The notes under the pieces were generated by a model. It searched no databases, was not told where the DNA came from, and worked only from the letters and a program-made list of their open reading frames with translations. Position numbers and translations under genes: made by a program. Of a DNA stretch of 6,848 nucleotides, positions 1 to 5,195 are shown one piece after another. The stretch's first letter is position 1. Each line of letters starts with the position of its first letter. The DNA is from Sphingomonadales bacterium UBA6157 (lineage in GTDB: Bacteria > Pseudomonadota > Alphaproteobacteria > Sphingomonadales > Sphingomonadaceae): positions 525 to 7,372 of the forward strand of contig DIUN01000014.1 in NCBI GenBank assembly GCA_002423025.1, written 5' to 3'.

Positions 1-765
1 ACCAAGGGCGAGATGATCTCCGAAGACCTCGGCATCAAGCTCGAGAACGTCACGCTGCCGATGCTGGGCCAGGCCAAGCGCGTCACCATCGACAAGGACA
101 ACACCATCATCGTCGATGGCGCTGGCGAAGCTGATGCGATCAAGGGTCGTGTCGAGCAGATCCGCGCGCAGATCGAAATCACCACCAGCGACTATGACAA
201 GGAGAAGCTCCAGGAGCGCCTTGCCAAGCTCGCCGGCGGTGTGGCCGTCATCAAGGTCGGTGGTTCCACCGAAGTTGAAGTCAAGGAGCGCAAGGACCGC
301 GTTGACGATGCCCTGCATGCCACCCGCGCTGCGGTGGAAGAAGGCATTGTACCCGGCGGCGGCACGGCGCTGCTTTATGCCACCAAGGCTCTCGAAGGCC
401 TGAAGGGCATGAACGACGACCAGACCCGCGGTGTCGACATCATCCGCCGGGCGCTGTTCGCTCCGGTTCGTCAGATTGCTTCGAACGCCGGCCATGATGG
501 TGCGGTTGTTTCGGGCAAGCTGCTCGATGGCGGTGATGACAAGATCGGCTTCAATGCTCAGACCGATGTCTATGAGAACCTGGTTCTCGCTGGCGTGATC
601 GATCCGACCAAGGTTGTTCGCACGGCGCTGCAGGATGCAGCTTCGGTGGCATCGCTGCTGATCACCACGGAAGCGGCGATCACGGAACTGCCGGCTGACG
701 ACAAGGGCGGTTCGGGCGGCATGCCCGGCGGCGGCATGGGCGGCATGGGCGGCATGGACTTCTAA
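1..765 (+). CDS. groEL: Chaperonin GroEL (Hsp60), C-terminal part; 5' end outside window
   Basis: This is the 60-kDa subunit of the tetradecameric GroEL ring, which folds cytosolic proteins with ATP and the co-chaperonin GroES. The frame is open from base 1 (TKGEMISEDLG), and 254 residues are present, corresponding to about residue 296 onward in E. coli numbering. It therefore carries the end of the apical domain, the second intermediate segment and the second equatorial segment. Visible landmarks are GQAKRV, the stretch EKLQERLAKLAGGVAVIKVG, and RVDDALHATRAAVEEG, whose second D (fragment residue 103) matches the ATP-hydrolysis Asp398 of E. coli. PGGG, the nucleotide-pocket part of the second equatorial segment, follows. 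The C-terminus is the usual flexible Gly-Met tail (GGMGGMGGMDF) that projects into the cavity. The fragment is intact, with no frameshift. groES and the N-terminal half would lie upstream of the window. An intrinsic terminator follows the stop closely. Confidence 0.98.
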   Translation, partial: TKGEMISEDLGIKLENVTLPMLGQAKRVTIDKDNTIIVDGAGEADAIKGRVEQIRAQIEITTSDYDKEKLQERLAKLAGGVAVIKVGGSTEVEVKERKDRVDDALHATRAAVEEGIVPGGGTALLYATKALEGLKGMNDDQTRGVDIIRRALFAPVRQIASNAGHDGAVVSGKLLDGGDDKIGFNAQTDVYENLVLAGVIDPTKVVRTALQDAASVASLLITTEAAITELPADDKGGSGGMPGGGMGGMGGMDF

Positions 766-792
766 GTCCCGCCCTTTCAGCCTGAGAAATTG

Positions 793-823
793 GGGGCCGC
801 AGCATCTGCTGCGGCCCCTTTTT
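793..823 (+). terminator. Rho-independent terminator of groEL
   Basis: A perfect inverted repeat with arms GGGGCCGCAGC and GCTGCGGCCCC (11 bp, loop ATCT) is followed at once by TTTTTCTTTGTTT. It starts 27 nt after the groEL stop, the classical position and form of an intrinsic terminator. On the minus strand the hairpin is followed only by a weak CAATTTCTC tract, so it may also slow transcription arriving from the converging tetR-type gene, whose stop codon is at 830-832, but less strongly. Confidence 0.93.
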
Positions 824-829
824 CTTTGT

Positions 830-1345
830 TTAGAGTGCGTTGCGGCAGGTCTCGTCCATGCCGATAGCCTTGAGCAGTACCATGCCTTCGATGGTTACGA
901 GCAGCTTGGCGGCGTCGGTTTCGGGGGTGGGGCTATCGAGGAGGGAGGTGCCCCAGGCGAGGAAGCCGTGGCCGATGCGGTTGCCGATGTGGCGGTAGAG
1001 CGGGTCGCTGCCGGCGGAGAGGCTGGCCATTTCCAGCCAGACGCGCATGTAGGGCCAGAGATCGGGTGCAAAAACAATGGCTTGTAACTTCGCCACAAGA
1101 GCGTTGAGCGGCAGCGGCGTGGTGGGGGCGCGGGCTTGCAGCAGGCGGGTCATGCGCTCGGCTACGAGTTCAAGTATTGCTTGAAAAAGCTCGGCTTTGT
1201 CCTTGAAATAATAGAGCAGCATCCGGTCGCTGGTTTGCGCAGCTTTGGCGAGAGGGCGCAGGCTGGAGGCGCTCAGGCCGTGCGCCAGAACATGGTCCGC
1301 CAGCCGTTCCAGGATAGCGGCGCGGCGGTCATCCTGCTTGTTCAT
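830..1345 (-). CDS. TetR/AcrR-family transcriptional regulator
   Basis: A 171-residue protein with a TetR-type DNA-binding domain in the first 60 residues. A first helix (RRAAILERLADHVLAHG) is followed by a helix-turn-helix around residues 25-48 (SASSLRPLAKAAQTSDRMLLYYFKDK), then ELFQAIL. The LLYYFKDKAELF signature is typical of the family (usually YYHFxxKExL). The remaining ~115 residues are the variable ligand-binding/dimerisation part. The protein is slightly short for the family (about 190-220) but shows no sign of truncation. The chosen ATG lies 5 nt after the stop of the upstream lipoprotein gene on the same strand, and its Shine-Dalgarno is poor, so translation is probably coupled to that gene. 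The open frame extends far upstream only because GC-rich antisense DNA lacks stops; family homology begins at this ATG. The ligand and target genes cannot be read from sequence. Autoregulation of the lipoprotein-tetR unit is a reasonable guess. Confidence 0.85.
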   Translation of the reverse strand: MNKQDDRRAAILERLADHVLAHGLSASSLRPLAKAAQTSDRMLLYYFKDKAELFQAILELVAERMTRLLQARAPTTPLPLNALVAKLQAIVFAPDLWPYMRVWLEMASLSAGSDPLYRHIGNRIGHGFLAWGTSLLDSPTPETDAAKLLVTIEGMVLLKAIGMDETCRNAL

Positions 1346-1350
1346 GCTTG

Positions 1351-1518
1351 TTATTGCTCGGTTTTTACCGGCGCCGGCGCTCCGGCTTCGGCCATGGCGG
1401 CCTCCACATCGGCATTGGCCTTGGCGGCGACCTGGCTCTCCTGCGCCGTAATGCGCGTATCGGCGGTCTCGCCACAGGCGGCGAGCAGGAGCAGGGCAGG
1501 GAGCAGGAGTTTTTGCAT
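1351..1518 (-). CDS. Small predicted lipoprotein, 55 aa, function unknown
   Basis: The protein begins MQKLLLPALLLLAAC: one Lys, a Leu-rich hydrophobic core and a lipobox (LAAC) with the lipidated Cys at residue 15. This is a textbook signal-peptidase II signal. The mature part is only 41 residues, Ala/Glu-rich, hydrophilic, without further Cys, and probably helical or disordered (TAQESQVAAKANADVEAAMAEAG then APAPVKTEQ). The residue after Cys is Gly rather than Asp, so by the E. coli Lol rule it would go to the outer membrane. I do not recognise a family. The start is supported by the signal peptide; a GAGAGGG purine run lies immediately before ATG, closer than an ideal Shine-Dalgarno. An in-frame upstream ATG at 1662 would bury the signal peptide behind a Pro-rich extension and is rejected. 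The gene is followed after 5 nt by the TetR-type gene, so the two are probably one transcript. Alternative reading: a non-conserved ORF, but signal and spacing argue against it. Confidence 0.72.
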   Translation of the reverse strand: MQKLLLPALLLLAACGETADTRITAQESQVAAKANADVEAAMAEAGAPAPVKTEQ

Positions 1519-1645
1519 CCCTCTCAGATAGCCGAGCGGGAGAAAAAGGGAAATGTGCGGTATGCAACCCGGCACCGGCTGGGCGCTGGCCGGGATGCTG
1601 GCCGGCGGCCGCGGGAGCGGCACCGGCGCTGGGCCGGCACCATAT

Positions 1646-1650
1646 GGGAG
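1646..1650 (+). promoter_or_regulatory. Ribosome binding site for the METTL7-like methyltransferase
   Basis: GGGAG lies 10 nt before the ATG at 1661. It is the only purine run suitably placed for a start that agrees with the protein family, and so supports ATG 1661 over the in-frame ATGs further upstream (1553, 1562). Confidence 0.5.
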
Positions 1651-1660
1651 AACGGCGGAC

Positions 1661-2284
1661 ATGGGCCTCTACAGCGAGCGAATCTTCCCCTGGCTGCTCG
1701 ACAAGGCGCTCGGCCACCCGCGGATCGAGGCGCGCCGCAAGGCGCTGGTCTCGCAGGCCAGCGGCGAGGTTCTGGAGATCGGCTTTGGCAGCGGCGCGAC
1801 CCTGCCATTCTATGATCCGGCCAAGGTGACGAAGCTGACAGTCGTCGAGCCCTCCGAGGGCATGAACCGCCGGGCGGCGGCGCGGCTGGCGGCGAGCCCT
1901 GTGCGGGTGGAAAGCGTGCCCGGCGCCGGCGAGCGGCTGCCCTTTGCCGATGCCAGTTTTGATACGGTCGTCACCTGCCTGACCTTGTGCAGCGTCAGTG
2001 ATCCGGATGCGGTGATGGCAGAGATCCGCCGCGTGCTGCGGCCGGGCGGCAAATTCCTGTTCCTCGAGCATGTGCGCAGCGAGGATGCCGGGCGGGCGCG
2101 GTGGCAGGTACGGCTCAACCCGCTGCAGAAGGTGATCGGCGTCGGCTGCAATCTTGATCGAGACAGTGCGGCCACGGTGCGCAAGGCCGGCTTCAGCCTT
2201 CCGCCGCTGGCGCAGGAAGTGGAGCCGGCGTTTGGCGCGATGGCGCCGCTGACGCCGCTTATTGCTGGGGCGGCGGAGCGCTAG
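1661..2284 (+). CDS. Class I SAM-dependent methyltransferase, METTL7/TMT1-like
   Basis: A 207-residue Rossmann-fold methyltransferase. Motif I for S-adenosylmethionine binding is EVLEIGFGSGATL (residues 36-48). The acidic end of strand 2 is VVEPSEGM (61-68). The motif II/III region reads LPFADASFDTVVTCLTLCSVSDPDAV, and post-motif III is RRVLRPGGKFLFLEHV (123-138). The tail, WQVRLNPLQKVIGVGCNLDRDS followed by RKAGF, resembles the eukaryotic METTL7/TMT1 group, whose members carry LCSV, VLRPGG, EHV and a GCNLTRES-type segment and methylate thiols; bacterial relatives are usually annotated only as methyltransferase domain 11. The substrate is therefore unknown (small thiol, lipid or quinone-like are all possible). 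No membrane anchor is visible, unlike the animal enzymes. The start at 1661 is where homology begins; the upstream extension is Gly/Pro low-complexity. The gene is divergent from the lipoprotein gene and its last 26 nt overlap the 3' end of mlaA on the other strand. Confidence 0.85.
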   Translation: MGLYSERIFPWLLDKALGHPRIEARRKALVSQASGEVLEIGFGSGATLPFYDPAKVTKLTVVEPSEGMNRRAAARLAASPVRVESVPGAGERLPFADASFDTVVTCLTLCSVSDPDAVMAEIRRVLRPGGKFLFLEHVRSEDAGRARWQVRLNPLQKVIGVGCNLDRDSAATVRKAGFSLPPLAQEVEPAFGAMAPLTPLIAGAAER

Positions 2285-3140
2285 GGGCCGGTTCGGGCGC
2301 CGGCTCGGCTGGCGGCGATGCTTCGGCAGGTGCCCCAGCCGATGCCGGCTCCTCGGCCAGCGGCGCGAACTCGCCGCCGTCCAGTTCCGAGGCGGCGAGG
2401 GGCGGGTTGCCATCCCAGAGCTGGTCGAGCCGGCGCTGGAGATAGGCCGATTTCATCAGCGTATACTCATCGAGGCTGCCGGCCAGCAGCGAATCGGCGC
2501 CCTGCTCGGTGAGGTTGGAGCGCAGGTTGATGACCCGGCCGGCGATCTGCCCGCCGCGCCAGTAGAGGCTCGGGCTGAAGGCGACATTGCGGGCGATATC
2601 GGCCGGGTCCGCCGCGAAATCGAACACCAGCCCAAAGCTGTCCCGCAGCGTCGAGGGGCCAAAGAACGGCAGCACCACATAGGGGCCGGATTTGATGCCC
2701 CAGGCCGCGAAGGTCTGTCCCCAGTCCTCCGGCTCCTGCGGGCGGCCGAGATCGGTGGCGTTGTCCGCCAGGCCGCCGACGCCGAGAGTCGTGTTGATGA
2801 GGAAGCGATCGAGCGTCCGGAACGCCTTCTTGATCTTGCCCTGCAGCAGCGCGTTGATGAAGTTCAGCGGCTCGCCATAGTTGCTGAAGCCGTTGGTGAT
2901 GCCGGTGCGCGCGGCCTTGGGCACTACGGTGCGGTAGCCGGTGGCGATCGGCTTGACGACGTTGCGGTCCAGCCCCTTGTTGAACTTGTGGATCTTGCGG
3001 TTGCCGTTTTCCCAGCGGTCCGCCTCGGCGACTTCAAGCGTGCCGGCGCGCGGCGTGGCGCAGGCGGAGAGCGCCAGCAGGCCGAGCAGAAGTGCCGTAC
3101 GGGGCTGGAATGGGTGGAAACGCGGCGAGCGGATGATCAT
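2259..3140 (-). CDS. mlaA: MlaA (VacJ) outer-membrane phospholipid-asymmetry lipoprotein
   Basis: MlaA is the outer-membrane component of the Mla pathway. It sits in the inner leaflet as a ring-shaped lipoprotein, removes mislocalised phospholipid from the outer leaflet and hands it to the periplasmic MlaC. The protein has 293 residues. It has a signal peptide with hydrophobic core TALLLGLLALSAC and a lipobox giving lipidated Cys27. The MlaA domain, about residues 40-245, has hallmark segments NRKIHKFNKGLD, EPLNFINALLQGK, RFLINTTLGVGGLAD (113-125), EDWGQTFAAWGI and GPYVVLPFFGPSTLRD (152-167). The last ~35 residues are a Pro/Ala/Glu-rich, probably disordered tail absent from the E. coli protein, which explains the extra length. 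The ATG at 3140 gives a normal signal peptide; a GTG at 3155 is possible but adds nothing. The gene stands alone: no mlaB-F genes are in the window. It is divergent from the SahR-like gene across 111 nt and overlaps the METTL7-like gene tail to tail. Confidence 0.95.
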   Translation of the reverse strand: MIIRSPRFHPFQPRTALLLGLLALSACATPRAGTLEVAEADRWENGNRKIHKFNKGLDRNVVKPIATGYRTVVPKAARTGITNGFSNYGEPLNFINALLQGKIKKAFRTLDRFLINTTLGVGGLADNATDLGRPQEPEDWGQTFAAWGIKSGPYVVLPFFGPSTLRDSFGLVFDFAADPADIARNVAFSPSLYWRGGQIAGRVINLRSNLTEQGADSLLAGSLDEYTLMKSAYLQRRLDQLWDGNPPLAASELDGGEFAPLAEEPASAGAPAEASPPAEPAPEPAPSAPPPQQ

Positions 3141-3214
3141 GGCTTTGGCTCGCACAGTCTCGCGGTTGTAACAAGTGCCAAGGGCGACAGGATGTTGGCG
3201 CGTCACATCGCTTG

Positions 3215-3242
3215 TTGACACATATAAAGATATCTTTATGTC
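3215..3242 (+). promoter_or_regulatory. Putative sigma70-type promoter of the sahR-metF-metH operon
   Basis: A consensus -35 box TTGACA occupies 3215-3220. The best -10 at acceptable spacing is TATGTC at 3237-3242 (16-nt spacer). Transcription would then start about 3249-3252, essentially at the ATG of the first gene. The palindromic operator lies in the spacer and touches the -10, so a bound repressor would block RNA polymerase. The -35 is clear; the -10 is weak and the start site is inferred. Confidence 0.6.
3224..3239. promoter_or_regulatory. 16-bp perfect palindrome, probable operator of the ArsR/SahR-like regulator
   Basis: ATAAAGATATCTTTAT is its own reverse complement over all 16 positions and is conspicuously AT-rich in very GC-rich surroundings. 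Imperfect palindromes of this type, centred on GATATC, fit dimeric ArsR-family operators; as I recall, SahR sites upstream of S-adenosylmethionine-cycle genes in Proteobacteria look like this. It overlaps the promoter of the operon whose first gene is an ArsR-family protein, which suggests autorepression. It is about 85 nt upstream of the divergent mlaA start, so an effect there is possible but less likely. I found no second copy in the window. Confidence 0.75.
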
Positions 3243-3251
3243 CGCTTTCCT

Positions 3252-4217
3252 ATGGACGATGTGCTCGCCGTTTTTCGCGCCGTGGCGGACCCCAGCCGGG
3301 TCCGCATCCTGCTGCTTGTCCGCCGCATGGAACTTAGCGTGGGGGAGCTGGCCGCTGTTCTGGGCCAAAGCCAGCCGCGTGTCTCGCGGCATTTGCGCAT
3401 CCTTGCCGATGCCGGGCTGGTGACGCGCGCCAAGGAGGGCGCCTGGGTGTTCGTGCGGCTTGGTGCCGCAGCGCTGTGCGGGCCGGTCTTTGCCGCCATC
3501 GATGGCCTGGCAGCTGCCGGCGGCGATGCCGAGCCGGGGCAGGCGGACCTTGCCCGGCTGGAGACGGTACGCGCCGAGCGCGCCGCCGCCGCAGACGCCT
3601 GGTTTGCCGCCCATGCGAAGGATTGGGACCGGGAGCGCTCGCTGTTCAGTGCCGAGGCAAATGTTGAAGCCGCGATCATGGCGGCGCTTGGCGGCCAGCC
3701 GCTGGGGGCGCTGGTGGATGTCGGCACCGGCACCGGCCGGATGATCGAGCTGCTCGGGCCACGGGCGGATGCGGCACTGGGCATTGACCGCAGCCCCGAG
3801 ATGCTGCGGCTGGCGCGCGGGCGCATAGAGGCGTGCGGCCTCGCCCATGCCGAAGTGCGGCGTGGGGACATGTATGCCTTGCCGCGCGAAGATGGCAGCT
3901 CCGATACGGTGGTGCTGCACCAGGTGCTGCACTTCGCCGATGATCCGGCGGCGGTGCTGCGCGAGGCCGGGCGCGTGCTGCGCCCCGGTGGCCGGCTGCT
4001 GGTGGTGGATTTTGCCGCGCATGAGCGCGAGGAGCTGCGCAGCCAGCAGCGCCATGTGCGGCTGGGCTTTGGCGATGCGTTGATGCTGGGCTGGATGGCG
4101 GCGGCCGGGCTTGCGGGCGAGGTAGTGGCGCACCTGCCCTCCGCCGATGCGCTGGCGGTGACGCTTTGGCTGGGCACGAAGCCCCAGGCCGAAACACATA
4201 ACAGGAGAGCGGCATGA
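3252..4217 (+). CDS. sahR: ArsR-family regulator fused to SAM-dependent methyltransferase domain (SahR-like)
   Basis: A 321-residue two-domain protein. Residues 1-75 are an ArsR/SmtB winged helix: FRAVADPSRVRILLLV, then the helix-turn-helix SVGELAAVLGQSQPRVSRHL, then the wing LVTRAKEGAWVFVRL. No Cys metal-site motif (ELCVCDL type) is present, so it is not a metal sensor of the classical kind. Residues ~150-300 are a class I methyltransferase fold: motif I LVDVGTGTGRM (154-164), acidic strand-2 end LGIDRSPEML (176-185), VLHQVLHFADDP, and RVLRPGGRLLVVDF (241-254). The likely role is repression of methionine-cycle genes with S-adenosylhomocysteine or S-adenosylmethionine bound in this fold; whether it catalyses methylation is unknown. 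The ATG at 3252 is the only upstream start available (in-frame stop at 3225) and has no Shine-Dalgarno, which suggests a leaderless message. Its stop overlaps the metF start (ATGA). The symbol is assigned by domain architecture, operator and operon partners, not by direct alignment. Confidence 0.85.
   Translation: MDDVLAVFRAVADPSRVRILLLVRRMELSVGELAAVLGQSQPRVSRHLRILADAGLVTRAKEGAWVFVRLGAAALCGPVFAAIDGLAAAGGDAEPGQADLARLETVRAERAAAADAWFAAHAKDWDRERSLFSAEANVEAAIMAALGGQPLGALVDVGTGTGRMIELLGPRADAALGIDRSPEMLRLARGRIEACGLAHAEVRRGDMYALPREDGSSDTVVLHQVLHFADDPAAVLREAGRVLRPGGRLLVVDFAAHEREELRSQQRHVRLGFGDALMLGWMAAAGLAGEVVAHLPSADALAVTLWLGTKPQAETHNRRAA
4203..4207 (+). promoter_or_regulatory. Ribosome binding site of metF
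   Basis: AGGAG lies 6 nt before the metF ATG, inside the 3' end of the upstream regulator gene. It is the best Shine-Dalgarno in the operon, contrasts with the absence of one before the regulator itself, and fixes the metF start. Confidence 0.8.
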
Positions 4218-5170
4218 GCACGCCGATTGATGAGCAGCTGATCGCGGCGCGCGAGGCGGCCCGGGCGCAGGGCTCGCCGTTCTATGCCGATCTGCCGGGC
4301 GATGTGGCGGTGAGCTTCGAGTTCTTCCCGCCCAAGAGTGCTGCCATGGAGGCGACGCTGTGGGACTCGGTGGAGACGCTGGCGCCGCTGGCGCCGCGCT
4401 TTGTCTCCGTCACCTACGGCGCTGGTGGCTCCACGCGTGAACGCACCCATGCCACGGTGGCGCGGATTGCCCGCGAGACCAATATTCCGGCGGCGGCGCA
4501 CCTGACCTGCGTCAACGCCAGCCGCGACGAGATCGACGAGATTGCCGAGGCCTATTGGCAGGCCGGCGTGCGGCACATCGTGGCGCTGCGCGGCGACCCG
4601 CCGGAAAAGTCCGGCCGGTTCGAGCCGCACCCGCAGGGCTATGCCAATGCCGCCGATCTGGTGGCCGGGCTGAAGCGCGTGCGGGACTTCGAGATTTCGG
4701 TGAGCGCCTATCCCGAGGTGCACCCGGAGGCGGCCAGTGCCGAGGCGGACCTTGACGCCTTCAAGGCCAAGCTCGATGCCGGCGCGGTGCGCGGCATTAC
4801 CCAGTTCTTCTTCGAGCCCGATACCTTCTTCCGCTTCCGGGACCGGGCGGCGGCAGCGGGCATCGATGCCGAGCTGGTGCCGGGCATCCTGCCGGTGACG
4901 AACTTTGCCAACCTGCAGCGCATGGCGGCCCCGTGCGGTACGGCGGTGCCGGCGTGGATGGCGCGGCTTTTCGAGGGCCTGGATGACAAGCCGGCGGCGC
5001 GGCAGCTGGTGGCGGGTACGGTGGCGGCCGAACTGTGCCGGCGGCTTTATGCCGGCGGCGTGCGGCACTTCCATTTCTATACGCTCAACCGGGCCGAGCT
5101 GGCCTATGCCATCTGCCATATGCTGGGCGTGCGGCCAGCCGTGCCTGCTGCTGTGGGCGTGGCTGCGTGA
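4214..5170 (+). CDS. metF: 5,10-Methylenetetrahydrofolate reductase (MetF)
   Basis: A cytosolic FAD enzyme that reduces 5,10-methylenetetrahydrofolate to 5-methyltetrahydrofolate with NAD(P)H, supplying the methyl donor for the MetH proteins encoded directly downstream. It has 318 residues, close to the usual bacterial size (~300), with a single beta/alpha barrel domain. Seen in order: SFEFFPPK (catalytic Glu at residue 36, equivalent to E. coli Glu28), SVTYGAGGSTRERT (65-78), AHLTCVN (95-101), ALRGDPP (Asp128, equivalent to Asp120, near the flavin), AYPEVHPE (165-172), ITQFFF (Gln197, equivalent to Gln183, folate contact) and HFYTLNRAE (287-295). All key residues are intact. The start overlaps the regulator stop by ATGA and has a good Shine-Dalgarno, so it should be translated in coupling with the regulator and share its promoter. 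A 25-nt gap separates it from the next gene. Confidence 0.97.
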   Translation: MSTPIDEQLIAAREAARAQGSPFYADLPGDVAVSFEFFPPKSAAMEATLWDSVETLAPLAPRFVSVTYGAGGSTRERTHATVARIARETNIPAAAHLTCVNASRDEIDEIAEAYWQAGVRHIVALRGDPPEKSGRFEPHPQGYANAADLVAGLKRVRDFEISVSAYPEVHPEAASAEADLDAFKAKLDAGAVRGITQFFFEPDTFFRFRDRAAAAGIDAELVPGILPVTNFANLQRMAAPCGTAVPAWMARLFEGLDDKPAARQLVAGTVAAELCRRLYAGGVRHFHFYTLNRAELAYAICHMLGVRPAVPAAVGVAA

Positions 5171-5195
5171 CCTTCAAGTTTCGAGTTGGATTGCG

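Noticed and set aside
1565..1645. Repeated CGGCACCGG / GCTGGCCGG words in the divergent spacer
   Set aside because: The copies are short and imperfect, and such GC-rich words are expected by composition here; no unit length or symmetry holds across them.
1553..1660. Upstream ATGs (1553, 1562) as start of the METTL7-like gene
   Set aside because: They would add up to 36 Gly/Ala/Pro-rich residues with no similarity to the family; ATG 1661 has GGGAG at 10 nt and begins the conserved sequence.
830..2413. 527-residue minus-strand open frame covering the TetR gene and far upstream
   Set aside because: Only the last 171 residues resemble a protein family; the upstream part is Arg/Pro/His-rich translation antisense to the METTL7-like gene, open because GC-rich DNA has few stops.
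2262..3218. 318-residue plus-strand open frame opposite mlaA
   Set aside because: Composition is a mirror of mlaA codons, with no domain or Shine-Dalgarno; mlaA on the other strand has clear family motifs.
3141..3251. SAM or SAH riboswitch ahead of the metF-metH operon
   Set aside because: The promoter lies almost at the first ATG, leaving no leader RNA for an aptamer, and no conserved riboswitch core is visible; control by the encoded repressor explains the region better.
3238..3423. ATG at 3238, overlapping the palindrome, as a gene start
   Set aside because: It is out of frame with the ArsR domain, gives a short motif-less peptide, and its overlap with the operator has no supporting ribosome site.
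2259..4199. 646-residue minus-strand open frame extending mlaA upstream
   Set aside because: The MlaA signal peptide and lipobox define the start at 3140; the rest is antisense to the ArsR-methyltransferase gene and crosses its promoter.
3236..5119. 627-residue minus-strand open frame opposite the regulator and metF
   Set aside because: Arg/His/Pro-rich shadow without recognisable motifs; both plus-strand genes are unambiguous.
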